NCBI RefSeq assembly: GCF_033807715.1
Contig: NC_084591.1
Span: 50,134,615-50,198,614 of the forward strand
Direction: 5' to 3'
Length of the DNA: 64,000 nucleotides
DNA from: Cololabis saira
Taxonomy: Eukaryota; Chordata; Actinopteri; Beloniformes; Belonidae
In this document: piece by piece, positions 48,001-58,524 of the stretch
How positions within the stretch are numbered: the first letter of the stretch is position 1
How the letters are laid out: each line of letters begins with the position of its first letter
Notes under the pieces: model-generated
What the model was told of the DNA's origin: nothing
Database searches by the model: none
Seen by the model: the letters and a program-made list of their open reading frames with translations, nothing else
Program-made: the position numbers and the translations under genes

Positions 48001-48720
48001 GTGTAATATGGTCCAGTTTCCTGGTGTAATATGGTCCAGTTTCCTGGTGTAATGAGGTCCAGTTTCCTGGTGGAACATGGTCCAGTTTCCTGGTGTAATA
48101 TGGTCCAGTTTCCTGGTGTAACATGGTCCAGTTTCCTGGTGTAACATGGTCCAGTTTCCTGGTGTAATATGGTCCAGTTTCCTGGTGTAATATGGTCCAG
48201 TTTCCTGGTGTAATATGGTCCAGTTTCCCTGTGTAATGCTGTCCAGTTTCCTGGTGTAATATGGTCCAGTTTCCTGGTGTAATATGGTCCAGTTTCCTGG
48301 TGTAATATGGTCCAGTTTCCTGGTGTAATGTGGTCCAGTTTCCCTGTGTAATGCTGTCCAGTTTCCTGGTGTAATGTGGTCCAGTTTCCTGGTGTAATAT
48401 GGTCCAGTTTCCTGGTGTAATATGGTCCAGTTTCCTGGTGTAATATGGTCCAGTTTCCTGGTGTAATGTGGTCCAGGTTCCTGGTGTAATATGGTCCAGT
48501 TTCCTGGTGTAATATGGTCCAGTTTCCTGGTGTAATGTGGTCCAGGTTCCTGGTGTAATATGGTCCAGTTTCCTGGTGTAATATGGTCCAGTTTCCTGGT
48601 GTTTGTAAGGACTCTGGCGGCAGCGTTCTGGATCAGCTGCAGCTGCCTGATAGATTTCTTGTTAAGGCCTGTAAAGATGCAATAATCCAACCTACTGAAA
48701 AGTAATGCATGAATGCAAAA
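42085..48720 (-). mobile_element. LINE remnant carrying a 6-kb internal minisatellite
   Basis: The minus strand is a 5'-truncated non-LTR retrotransposon. At 48720-48605 it reads LDYCIFTGLNKKSIRQLQLI, then QNAAARVLTNTRKLDHITPG. The minisatellite follows (48602-42562), then the ORF2 end reads FSYSAPHRWNKLPVDLRS and a stop near 42445. The 3' untranslated part (42085-42440) holds aaggcaaggcaagtttattt-type tail sequence and an internal ~45-bp segment that recurs (about 42195 and 42340: aataaaatgataagaaaaga). Motif order is that of a normal LINE, so the array grew inside an existing insertion. Confidence 0.85.
42562..48602 (-). repeat. 23-bp minisatellite, about 262 copies, LINE-derived
   Basis: The plus-strand unit is tggtccagtttcctggtgta plus ata or atg. 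Three units (69 bp) give one 23-residue repeat on the minus strand, containing RKLDHITPGNW, the LINE motif T-R-K-x-D-H-I-T-P from which it arose. Variant units (gtctgtggtccag, cctgtgtaatgctg, tcctcctgtaatgagg, gttttctgg) occur in recurrent blocks. Because few stops occur, frames of up to 1861 codons are open; these are not genes. Confidence 0.98.
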
Positions 48721-50103
48721 AAGAAAAGAAATTAGGTATGTGAAACAATACACAGCACTGTGCAAATCTCTTGGAGTGTTGTAAAGATACCCCTTTATTT
48801 GATGATGAAAAATTTCCATTTTTATTAATTTACAAAATGCCTAGTGAGTGCACAGGAGAAAAACTCTAAATCAAAACAACTGTGGAAAAAGAACCTGCCT
48901 TCCTTTTTTTGGAAAGCTGAGTTCAATTTCTGTTTTGTATTTGAAAACACAATACAAAATGTGTATAAGGTACACTACTTTAAATAACAAAAAAACAGCA
49001 TTACATTTTGTTAATGAGTTAGGGGTTGCAGGTCATAGATATATTTGCCGCCTCCAAAGCTTCTTGTTTCTCTTGGAGTTTGTTGTTAATACATGTTAAA
49101 ACTTTACCTGTATAAAAATACTATGTCAAATACCTAGAAAACTGTTCCTTTGTATTTATAAAAAACCCAACAGATTTATACATTATCTTTCAATAGTCTA
49201 ATAGATCTTAGAGGGTTAAAGTGATTAACTTTGGACTGAAATAGTCATGTGAACAGTCAGAACTTGAAAAAGAGTGGACTCAGCACAGAGGTAGTTGATA
49301 AAAATATTGATTTATTTTTGCATTTCTTTTATAAAAGCATTGTCACATAGCATTATACCCCCCCCCCCAAAAAAAATAAAATAAAATAAAAATAAAATAA
49401 ATATTCAATATCACGTGTATTAAAAAAAAGGTTCAAAAGACATGTTTTTCCTTGAAGCTGTGGGGAATGTTATGTTATTGTCACCATAACCACTTATAAC
49501 TATACAGTTTCATATGATAAAACATAATAAAAATACATTCTTTAGGATTTTATTAATTTACCAACATGAACCATCCACTCTGCACAACACTGTAATCTCC
49601 TAACTGCATAAAGGAACATGTCTGTTTTAATCTAATGCTCTGTATTAACTGAAAATCGTGCTTATTCTTTGACTTCCCAGACTTTTATGTGCACGTTACG
49701 GGACGACAGGACTGACTTGGGGAACTGCTGCTGCAATTTGAATACAAACATAAATCTGTCACAAATAGTTACTTTATCCACTTGTTGGAGTAACTCAGGT
49801 TTTAATTAGACAAATATATGAATCTTATAAATGTAACAGGTTACTTAAATGGCACAATAAATAATAATTCATGTAATGCAAAATTTGAAAAAATAAATTT
49901 CTAGTTGAATCTGACTGTATATTATATTTAAACTCACTTTGAACTGTATTTCACTTTTGATCTATTCAAAAGGAGCATCAGTTACAATGGGATTTAATGA
50001 AATTTTTTTTTTTTTTTTACACAAGTTTACTCTTGATAACAATCTTGAAACATGACCAGTTTTTCCTTGTTTGCACTGGGAGTTTTGTACAGAAGATTTA
50101 TTG
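48721..50103. other. AT-rich intergenic sequence, no gene recognised
   Basis: It contains a C run followed by A-rich simple sequence at about 49359-49400. Short open frames (48848-49099, 49997-50326) show no recognisable domain. Confidence 0.5.
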
Positions 50104-50540
50104 GGGCCATGCAGGAGAAAAAATATTTGAGAGGGAAATGTTTGTGCACTTCGAGAAAAAAGTCGAAATGTCGAGATTAATGTTGAAATACAATTTCGAG
50201 AAAAAAGTTGAAATTTCAAGAATAATGTTGAAATACAATTTGGTGAATAAAGTGGAAATGTCTCCATCAAATCCAGTTAGCAGAGCGACTGACAGCTCTG
50301 CAGCAGCAGCAGCCGTAACTAACTAACTAACTAACCTATACCCTTGGAGTGGAACGTTAAGGGGACGTTTCTGAACTTATGCAACTGCATATGTGTGATA
50401 TGTGTTTCAAATCAATATCGTAAAGCCAATTCTTGTATTCTTTTTTCTCGAAATTGCACTTCAACATTAATCTCGACATTTCGATTTTTTTCTCGACATT
50501 TCCACTTTTTTCTCTAAGTGCATAATGAAAAAAAAATCTT
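50104..50540. mobile_element. Palindromic GTCGAAATG-family element, interrupted in the middle
   Basis: The left arm 50104-50263 (ggggccatgcaggagaaaaa, then gtcgaaatgtcgaga units) and the inverse arm 50440-50540 (tcgacatttcgattttttt, ctctaagtgcataatgaaaa) are separated by ~175 bp of unrelated sequence with CAG and CTAA short repeats. The termini beyond the arms are degraded. Confidence 0.75.
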
Positions 50541-51180
50541 CTCTCCTGACTGGTTGAGAAACGCAAAGTCATTTTTTTTTTAATATCAGAAACAGTATAT
50601 TTTAGTAGCCAAAAGGTACACGTGCATCTCACACAACTGATGTTGCAAAGCTTTATCAAGAAACAGGGCTATGGTGTAACTTTATATCCTTCATTGAAAA
50701 ACTTCTTCTGTCAAAATGGTTTACCATCGTCCAATAAGTGACAGAATCTGATGGAATTAACCTATTCATAGATATTTTATGTTAGATGAGGAGACGTTTC
50801 TTGCCTAAGCTTACTGCCTCTCAAGTCATTATTTTTAAAAAGACTGTCATAAAATCTATTCCAGACATTTCTCTAGAAATATGACCCAAAGACAAACAAC
50901 ACTTTCAACTCAAGTCTTAGAAGTAGATGAATAGAAACCAACTCAACAAATGAGACTAGATTATTGTTATGTCAAAAATAATTGCAGACAAGTATGAATT
51001 GGTGCCTATTTTATTGAAATAACAATCAGTCTGTGTGAAGTGGTGGAGATAAGACTCAGGCTTTATCCACACCAAGACAAAACACTTATATTTCAAAAAC
51101 CTTCATCATAAAGACACACGTGTGTCAGTACATGAGTGCGTCCACATGAATGTAGTCAATAGGCCCGAAAACGCAGTAAA
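50541..51180. other. Intergenic sequence, no gene recognised
   Basis: AT-rich. No domain, exon signal pair or shared repeat was noticed. Confidence 0.45.
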
Positions 51181-51230
51181 ATGGATGGATGGATGGATGG
51201 ATGGATGGATGGATGGATGGATGGATGGAT
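51181..51230. repeat. (ATGG)n microsatellite
   Basis: About 12 perfect tetranucleotide units. Confidence 0.98.
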
Positions 51231-51304
51231 ACAGGCCTGGGCTTAGAAAGCATTTCATGACACAGAACTAGACTAGTCTTGCTTGATCACGCTCTCAATT
51301 TCTC

Positions 51305-51924
51305 TATCTATCTAAACGAAGAAGACAACAACACTAAAGATACATCTTTAGTGTTGTTGTCTTCTTCGGAGGAGAAGAAGAGGAACCTGGAGGAGATGAT
51401 AGATGTGCTGCTGGGTCTGTGGCTTGTGTTCCATATCAAGTTAGAAAATGATAGAGAGAGAAGTTTCAAGCGGTGACGCTTTTTTTTTGTTAGTTTGTCT
51501 CTGCGCTGCTGAAAAGTCAGCTGGAGCCGTGAGCAGCAATGAAGAGACATATCTCCTGGTAGATCTGATCGTTCCTTATCTCCGTCTAGATCCCTTTTTA
51601 ATTCTCTCCTCAGCATCAGGTTTATGAACATCTGCACCTCAGAGTTGGACCAGAACAGACTTCTGCTGCCGTTGCTGGTTGAATAAAATGAACCAGAAAC
51701 CACCGTCGCTGATGTCACATCCTGACTCAGACGTCTGACTCCAACCCCCCGACCAATCGGTGGCCTGTAGTGTGATGCTGTCAGATACAGCCGACTCAGC
51801 AGCTTAGAACCTCAGCAGAATAGATACAGAAAAGTATCTACTCGGTACGTTAGACCCCTGGTGGAGAAGAACCAAACCGAGTGGAGGAGAGTCGAGCTGA
51901 GTAGGTACTAGTGGAAAAGCACCA
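51305..51924. mobile_element. Second copy of the TIR element at 11934-12623 (left end lost)
   Basis: Shared sequence: gaggagatgatagatgtgct, tcagctggagccgtgagcag, cctcagcagaatagatacag and the right terminus gtactagtggaaaagcacca. The left terminus is missing and replaced by a short inverted duplication. Confidence 0.85.
51318..51367. repeat. Perfect 24-bp inverted repeat with 2-bp spacer
   Basis: The left arm gaagaagacaacaacactaa plus agat (51318-51341) is exactly mirrored by 51344-51367, with ac between. It lies at the broken left edge of the TIR element copy. Confidence 0.97.
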
Positions 51925-53831
51925 TAAGGTTGTACTGTACTTACCTCATTTTAACACCTCCCAACATCCAGATGATTTGTACTATGACATGACCTTCAAA
52001 ATTAGAGAAAAGAGAAAGAGTGTGCACTTTTCTGTTTTTCTGTGAGTAGAGTTGTGAACTGCATGTTGCCTCCTAAACACGATCCCCGGTGTCCACTTGG
52101 TGTGAACACTTGATCTTTCACAGGTCAGATTTCTCAAACATAAACTGTAATTCCTGTGCGTGTCCTGCACAGGCAACTGTTGACGGCTTCCCACTGCTTT
52201 CATTTTGACGACGGTAGAGAGATACTCCATCCAACCACCCAAACCACCCCAACCGCCCCCCTGCTAGTTTTTTTTCCCTCTCCAGATGATTTTTACAGAA
52301 GACACGCAAGTTTAGTATGTTATCCCCCTGCTGCTTCAACGCTTCAAACTTTCCTCATCTTTCAGCCCAAGCGCTGCAAGCAAAATGAACCGAATGACCC
52401 ATAACTTAGTCGGGCGATGCATAAAGACACCCAGTTGAAAAGGAATGTTGGCAGCTGAAATCCATGCGGGTGAGTACCATCTTACACACACTCAACTTTG
52501 CAGTTACATTATTAAAAACATCCAGCAGTTTCCTGCAGCGTCTGGCCCAGGAATGTTGGCAGCAGATCCTTAGGGTGCCCCGGATGATTCGTTGCTAGGC
52601 TTGTTCCACCATGACATGAGAGTGGGGGTCAGGTCAGCGACCTGCGACCTCTGCAGGAAAAGCTTTTCTTTGGGGGGAGGGTGCTGTCATTATAGTGCAG
52701 GATATCCTAACAGACCTCTCTATTACACCTAGATCATCAAAATAGACCTGGTTGTTTGTCTTTATTCCTCAAAACCTTGGCGGAATTTAAATTTAAAAAA
52801 GAAAAACAGATAAAAAAAAAAACCCAACAGAAACAAAAAAGAGCCGTATCAAGAGGCCAAACAGAAACAGAAAACCTGGTAAAACTGGCATCCTTCAAAG
52901 TGAAATCTCAGGCAGAATAGGTTGGAGTGAAACGGATTGTTAAGAAGAACCTCCTAACACGTCCTTTTCCTGACAACATGTGGAAAACCAGGAGGTTCAG
53001 ATTTCGTCCAGTCATGCATGCATTTCCAACATGCTCATACTGTAAATCACAATTTTTGCAATCCATCACCATTTACTACACACTTTTTTTGTTTACCTAA
53101 AAAAAATTAAACACAAATGGAATATGACAAACAATGAGCACACTTGTAAAAATGTTTAAAATGATGTTTGATAGCTGAAAAAGGCAGTTTGTACAAGAGT
53201 TGCTTGGCTATGGTATAAAGTGAGGTGAAGTCTCTCATGTTAGTCCCCAGAGTGAACCGTGCAGATTCACATCAACCCATTTTTAATGACAAAGAGTCAG
53301 CAAAGCCAACACCTTCAGGTGACCTTTGCTGACAAAGATTAAGTAGCTGCTTCTTAAATAATCCATCTTAGAAAAATAATGTATAGATCATACATCACTT
53401 TTGTTAATATGTGAGAAGATGAACAGATCTCTTACATAACTAAATACCAGAGTAACGCCACAATACTCCGAAATTGTCAGCAACGAGATGTATCTTAGCC
53501 GCCCCTTGACTGGCTGAACTGGAAAATCTTTTGTACTGAAGCGTTTTCTCAAAAATGAGCCGTATTTCAATTTCATAGAAAATCCATATGCTCATTAAGC
53601 GATCAGAGGCGCTTTAACGGCGCCAACGTTTTCCGTCCACTTTCAGTGATGGAGCTGTGCCAGGGTTCCAGTCAATAAGACAATCTTGGCTCTTTTTGGT
53701 ATCTTTGGGAAAAAAAATGTGGATATTCTTTCATTGTGAACTGTTCTTTTACCCTTCCCCCTGTAGCTCGAGGGAGATAGTAATTTGAAAATGGCTGATC
53801 AGAATCAGCGATCAGCGATCAGTGAGCTCAC
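51925..53831. other. Mostly unique sequence; possible long 3' UTR of a minus-strand gene
   Basis: No protein-coding frame and few shared repeats. If the exon at 53832-53904 is real, this region would be its 3' untranslated sequence on the minus strand. Candidate polyadenylation signals occur on that strand, for example attaaa near 53283, but none is decisive. Confidence 0.3.
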
Positions 53832-53904
53832 TCGCCTGGCTCCACCTCGGTTTCCAGACTGGTCTTCTTTCTGCCTTTCCTCCGATGTGAAACTCCACAG
53901 TCTG
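53832..53904 (-). CDS. Possible last coding exon of an unidentified gene
   Basis: On the minus strand a pyrimidine-rich acceptor (gtgtttttcag) is followed by sequence that in one frame reads CGVSHRRKGRKKTSLETEVE, then PGE and a TGA stop near 53832. The composition (basic cluster then acidic tail) and the position before a repeat-poor region look like a genuine C-terminal exon. However, the other two frames are also open to nearby stops, the incoming phase is unknown, and I do not recognise the family. It could be chance. Confidence 0.3.
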
Positions 53905-54560
53905 AAAAACACATGAGATGATTAAGTCAGTTAAACAATCATGAGTGTATTTCTCTCTAAAGGAGATATCAGAATAAATACTCTCTTAGCGACTTTTTTC
54001 TATTTTTTTTTTTTTCTATTATTATGACAATTATGACTATAGATTGTTGTCGCTCGCCTTTTGGATATCCAGTCTATAGCCGAACTTGAAGTGAGACGCA
54101 GACTTGGCGCAGAGACGGAGCAGAGCAGGGAGCAGAGCAGGGAGCACCTGCGTGCATCGCGTACATATTTAATGCAAGTTGCTTGGCGACCAAAAAAAAG
54201 TTTCATAACCATATATTGATAAATGATTCAGTTGATCCTGATATGAGGCATGGAAATGTCATATTTTATTTTAAATTAACATTTTATTGTTAAAAGAGCA
54301 AAATAATATCACATTTCTACCACTTTTAAACACACCAGGTATGTTCAAATTCTGGGAGATTTCTGTCTACTTTTGTCCCTTTTTATTGATGTCCCGATAG
54401 GCCTGCAGTCTCATCCCACAGCTCCTCACACAGACTCACAGCCAAGATCATTCTTTCTTCCATCTTGATCGTCTCTGATCTACAAGCTGCAAGTTTTTTT
54501 TCTCCCTCCGCCCCTCCGCCGAGATGCCGTCACAGGGCGCACGGTGAGATTAAAAAATGT
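53905..54560. other. Putative intron or intergenic sequence with a repeat fragment
   Basis: The stretch 54150-54200 (gcaagttgcttggcgacc followed by an A run) is the inverse of 58870-58920, so the same GC-rich repeat occurs on both sides of the Ngaro-like element. No gene was recognised. Confidence 0.4.
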
Positions 54561-54735
54561 TTCACTAGCAAGGACCACGCCATCAACAGGATACGAAGAT
54601 GATAACGATGACGATGACGATGATAATGGCGATGACGATGACAATGACGATGATGATGATCTATGGATCGGTCGAAGCGTTGTGGGGAAGCTGGTAGGGA
54701 ATCCGCCGCAGCGCCCGGGCAACGACGAACCCCCT
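54561..54735 (-). repeat. Ngaro-like split direct repeat B2
   Basis: Terminal copy of the B repeat. It matches 54932-55132 apart from a ~21-bp segment (tatgtttaaatgatttattg) and a few bases present only in B1. It contains GATGAC-type minisatellite units. Confidence 0.9.
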
Positions 54736-54800
54736 AGGAATCTATGGGGTAGAGAAAGAGAGGGAAGAAGGAGAAGAGAAAAGGGGTGGGGGGGAGGGGT

Positions 54801-54932
54801 GCAGAGAACGAGAGCGAAGAGGAACTGAGGGTTAGGCTGGTATTTGAAGGTTTGCCGGAAGAGGCGTGGTGCTCGGAGGAGGCGTGGTTGAGGTGTGGTC
54901 CTGCTCCCGAAATTCGCTGGTTAAGCTCCAAT
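54801..54932 (-). repeat. Ngaro-like split direct repeat A2
   Basis: Matches A1 at 58525-58672 in the same orientation. A1 has an additional gccggaagaggcgtggt duplication. Confidence 0.9.
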
Positions 54933-55132
54933 TCACTAGCAAGGACCACGCCATCAACAGGATATGTTTAAATGATTTATTGATACGAAGATGATAACGA
55001 TGACGATGACGATGGTGATGATAATGGCGATGACGATGACAATGACGATGATGATGATCTATGGATCGGTCGAAGCGTTGTGGGGAAGCTGGTAGGGAAT
55101 CCGCCGCAGCGCCCGGGCAACGACGAACCCCC
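54932..55132 (-). repeat. Ngaro-like split direct repeat B1
   Basis: Internal copy of the B repeat, directly adjoining A2 as expected for the B1-A2-B2 terminus. Confidence 0.9.
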
Positions 55133-55143
55133 AAAACCGTGGA

Positions 55144-55554
55144 TTATTTAAGGAGATGAGACTGAGCGGATCTGAGGTCGCTAAGATCTGAGCGAATGTA
55201 GCGATGATAGTTGGGAGGACCATCGGCCCATGAGCTGTATGAGGTGCTCTGGGATACGTGGCGGGAGGCTGAAGTGGCGGCTCCGATCCTAAGGTTACTC
55301 CAGTTACCGGAGTAGTGCGTTGGAGAGATGCCAGATAAGGAGAGTATATGACGGAAGCGATGGTGAAACCAGAAACCGGTGACGGCTGTCCTGACTCGGA
55401 CGCAAGGATCTGTCGAAGATGTGCTCTGTGTTTTCCGGAAAGACAAGTGGTTGGCCAGGGTCTTGAAGTATTCAGGGGTGATTGGTCTTCGGGGATGAGA
55501 AACGAGAAAGAGAGTCGGTGATGGTGGTGGAGTGACCGGGGACATGTGCTGCAC
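55144..55554 (-). pseudogene. Tyrosine recombinase C-terminal part (Ngaro-like element)
   Basis: In intact elements this enzyme integrates a circular DNA copy using a covalent tyrosine intermediate. The 136-codon minus-strand frame includes LRIGAATSAS (about residue 88), matching the conserved H-x-x-R box region (usually HSFRIGAAT), and YHRYIRSDLSDLRSAQS near the end, which carries the candidate nucleophile tyrosine. The His of the H-x-x-R box is missing (NWSNLRIG), and the stretch between the two motifs looks frame-scrambled. The N-terminal part with the first catalytic Arg is not clearly seen. Non-functional. Confidence 0.75.
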
Positions 55555-56216
55555 GGAGGATAAATTGATGTATGGCTGAGTGCCAGACTAGACGGCGCAT
55601 GAATGGCATGATGGATGTGGAGTTGGAGCGTCCTTTATTGATTATGACGATACTTATCGATATGAAGATGATGGCGATGATGGTGGCGAAGACGATGCCG
55701 ATGATGATGGCGATGAATGATGATAGCGATGACGATATTGGCGATGACGATGGCGATGATGATGGCGAAGACGAAGGCGATAACAATGACGATAACGATG
55801 ACGATAACGATGACCATAACGATGACGATGCCGATGACGATGCTAATGACGATGCCAAAGATGATGGCAATGACGATGGCAATGACGATGATGATCTATG
55901 GTTCGGGCGATACGTTGTGGTATTCGTTTGCACGCTCTGAGGGCCATCCTGCTGCGAACCATCTGCCATCGTAAAAGCCCCCAAAACCGATTGAAGGAGC
56001 AGCATCAGTGTATAGATTGATGTCGTGGGGGTGAGCCAGTTGGTCATCATGAAGAAAGTGATCCCCTTCCAGGTGGCAAGGAGGTTGAGCCACAACGAAG
56101 CTCGGCACGGCTCGAGTTGTCTGGGGAGATGGGGGACAAGAGAGATGGAACAGCGGAAGTGATGGACGGCAAGTGGGAGATGAAGGCCCGCACTTGGGGA
56201 ATAATGCGCAGGGCAA
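55555..56216 (-). pseudogene. RNase H domain of the Ngaro-like element, split by a minisatellite
   Basis: RNase H removes template RNA during reverse transcription. The minus strand reads INLYTDAAPSIGFGGFYDGR, then WFAAGW (about 56030-55960), the characteristic first RNase H motif with its catalytic Asp. The GATGAC-type tandem repeats follow (55890-55660). Beyond them RRLVWHSAIHQFILRAAHVP, then GHSTTITDSLSRFS (about 55600-55500), gives the C-terminal part. Upstream, GHLNFALRIIPQVRAFISHL (about 56210-56150) is in a different frame. At least two frameshifts plus the repeat expansion make it inactive. Confidence 0.8.
55660..55895. repeat. GATGAC/GATGGC-type minisatellite within the RNase H region
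   Basis: Irregular 6-12-bp units (gatgacgat, ggcgatgat, aacgatgac). Similar tracts occur at 54596-54660 in B2 and 54985-55055 in B1. Confidence 0.92.
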
Positions 56217-56267
56217 AATTGAGGTGGCCCAGGAGGGAGAGGAGTTGGCGTTTGGTGCAGCCTGGGG

Positions 56268-57128
56268 CTAAGAGGAAATAAGAAGACCGATAAGGTTGAG
56301 CTTTTCGGTTGGAAGAGAAGTCTGAAACAGATCCGTATCGAGAGTGATACCGAGGAATTCGAGGGAAGTGGAGGGGCCCACCGTTTTCTCAGCGGACAAT
56401 GGAACCCCGAGTTCGGAGAAAACGGAAGTCAGGGTGACCAGGCCGGAAGCAGGTGGCGATGAGAGAGGGGTAACGATGAGGAAATCATTCAAGAGATGGA
56501 CGAGGAAGGAATGCCGTGGTTGTTTGGAGAGGATCCAGCAGAGGGCCTCTGAAGGTGTCGAAAAGTTAGGGGCTGTTCTTGCAGCCGAAGGTGAGCCTGA
56601 CTGCAAGTAGTATGCACCTCGCCAGCGGACGCTGAAGTACACCAGGCCGGAAGCGGGTGGCGATGAGAGAGGGTGCCAGAAACCCTGGCCGGATCTAGTG
56701 GCTGTAGTTGATGGAGGTGGGCTGAGGGGGGCATGGGCATCCCGGTGCCAGTAACCCTGGCTGAAGTTAGCTGTTGTAGGTGCTGGAGGTGGATTAGGTG
56801 CTGGAGGTGGGCTGGGGGGGGCTAGCAACCCGGTGCTAGTTACCCCGGCCCCGAAGTTAGCTGTTGTAGGTTTGTTTGTGCAGGTTTGGCCGGAACCGGA
56901 GAAGTGCGGGAAGCGAAAGCGTTGGGATGACGGGCGGCGGGACCTGCCGCGGACAGGGCGAAACGAGCAGCTGCCCGCGGGGCCGGAATGAGTCGAGGAA
57001 GAAAACCGGGCCGAAATGCGGTGGGAGGGAGGCCAGGCACCAACCCCGATGCCGGTGGCCCCCAACCGAGGTAACCTGCTGGGACTGATGGAGCTGGGAA
57101 GCAGAGGATCCTGGCAACCCGGTGCCAA
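56268..57128 (-). pseudogene. Reverse transcriptase region of the Ngaro-like element, degenerate
   Basis: The second half of this minus-strand frame reads NFSTPSEALCWILSKQPRHS, then FLVHLLNDFLIVTPLSSPP and VFSELGVPLSAEKTVGPSTS with LEFLGITLDT. This is the DIRS/Ngaro RT palm segment. The catalytic pair is LND where family members have LDD, a G-to-A change on the coding strand, so the enzyme would be inactive. The first half is proline-rich, low-complexity sequence (PPPAPNPPPAPTTANF) from local duplications of gctagcaacccggtgctag-type units, not native protein. A stop at 56268 precedes the RNase H part. Confidence 0.82.
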
Positions 57129-57300
57129 GAGCCCCTTCTAGCGCTGGCGGTTGAGGCTGCTGAATGAGCATAGCGGGGGTTGCTAGCAACCCGGTGCTAG
57201 CAACCCCGGCTGGATCGCTGCTGTACTTGCTGGAGGTGGGCTGAGGGGGGAGCTAGCAACCCGGTGCTAGCAACCCCGGCTGGGTCGCTGCAGTACCGCG
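56700..57300. repeat. Short direct duplications around gctagcaacccggtgctag
   Basis: The motif agcaacccggtgctag(c/t) recurs at about 56822, 57182 and 57248. Variants of gtaaccctggc / gttagctgttgtaggtgctg recur at 56690-56870. Each is followed by ctggaggtgggctga-like sequence, giving the proline-rich artefacts. Confidence 0.75.
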
Positions 57301-58524
57301 GCTGGCCACTGGAAAAATCTTCTGAGTGCGAGACCTGGGGGTCGACGTCACGGCGCGCCGTCGGAGTTGCCGTGATGACGTCATCCGGAATAGAGCAGGC
57401 GTCGGCGGGGCTGTGGGCATGGCAGGCTGGCATGAGATGGTTGAGAAGTTTTTTTTTTTTTTTTTTTTGTCCACGCGGTGAAAAGGGACTCCTCCACTAG
57501 TCAGTGGCCCTATGGAGGGTGGCGACAGTCCAGCCCGAAACACCTATAGAAGGCGGGCCGTCTGGCCCCCCCGCCGGGGCGTGGCGAGACCGCCGGGGAT
57601 TGCGCAGCCTGCGCTGTTGGGTCAACGGCGAGGGATTGCCCGCGTCCCCGCCGATGACGGAGGCGGTCCAGGGGACGGGGAGGGCACCTGCGGGCGGGCT
57701 GCCGCGATCCCGGAAGTTCATGAGAGATGAACCGGACGGGATGGACCACTCGTTTCTGGGTGTGTGTCGCTGGAGCGGGGTTGACAGCGAGCTCCGCAGG
57801 TGGCTGAGGGAAAAGAAAAAAGGGTTTGGGAAACACGTGCGTTCCGGAGGAATAACCGCCGCCAGAGCGGCAGCTGACGTCGGAGGTCGGCGGGCTCTTT
57901 GGCGGGACACCGGGGCGGATGGGGCGGCTCGGTCTCGCGGCGCGGCACCCCCGGTGGTGGGGGGGGGCGGCGGATTGCGCAACCTGCGCTGTCGGGTCGA
58001 TGGCGAGGAGACACAGGAGAGGAGTCGGAGATCTGCGGCGACGATCCCGGATGTTCAGGAGAGGTGAACCGGACGGGATGTGGATCACAGAGGATACGGA
58101 GCTTGACCGGCTCCCCGGGCGGCCGTGGGGGCCCGGAAGAGCGGCGCTTCAGGCACGGCGACGGCTGAAGAGTTTTCCTCCTCCGGATCCCGATCAGCTG
58201 GTGTTTGCTGGTGGTACCCTGCAAACAGATCATTGTCTGATGGCGATAACGACACGAGATCCATGCCGGCCGTCGGGGACCCCGCCGGGACCGGCGGATT
58301 GCGCACCTGCGGCGCTTCAGGCATGGCGACGGCTGAAAAGTTTTTTCTCCTCCGGATCTTGATCAGCTGGCGTTTGCTGGTGGTCCCCTGCAAACGGTTG
58401 TCATCCGATGGCGATAACGACACGGGATTCATGCCTGAATGGGTGAGTAACGATCTAAGATACGAGCGTGTAGTAGTGTTGTCGTGCTTGCGGTTCTGGT
58501 TCGGAGAACGAGAGCGAACGTGCT
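57301..58524 (-). other. 5' part of the Ngaro-like element: GC-rich, internally duplicated
   Basis: A ~330-bp segment is present twice (gatcccggaagttcatgaga at about 57707 and gatcccggatgttcaggaga at about 58045; gcgcagcctgcgctgt at 57604 and gcgcaacctgcgctgt at 57976). A second duplication (gatcagctggtgtttgctgg at 58192, gatcagctggcgtttgctgg at 58360) follows. A 20-bp poly-T lies at 57448-57467. A gag-like ORF is expected here in intact relatives, but no domain could be recognised in the overlapping open frames. Confidence 0.55.

Noticed and set aside
42445..48819. Minus-strand open frames of 1716 and 1861 codons
   Set aside because: They are read entirely from the 23-bp minisatellite. Open frames exist in more than one phase because 69 bp (three units) contains no stop. 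No splice, promoter or domain evidence beyond the flanking LINE fragments.
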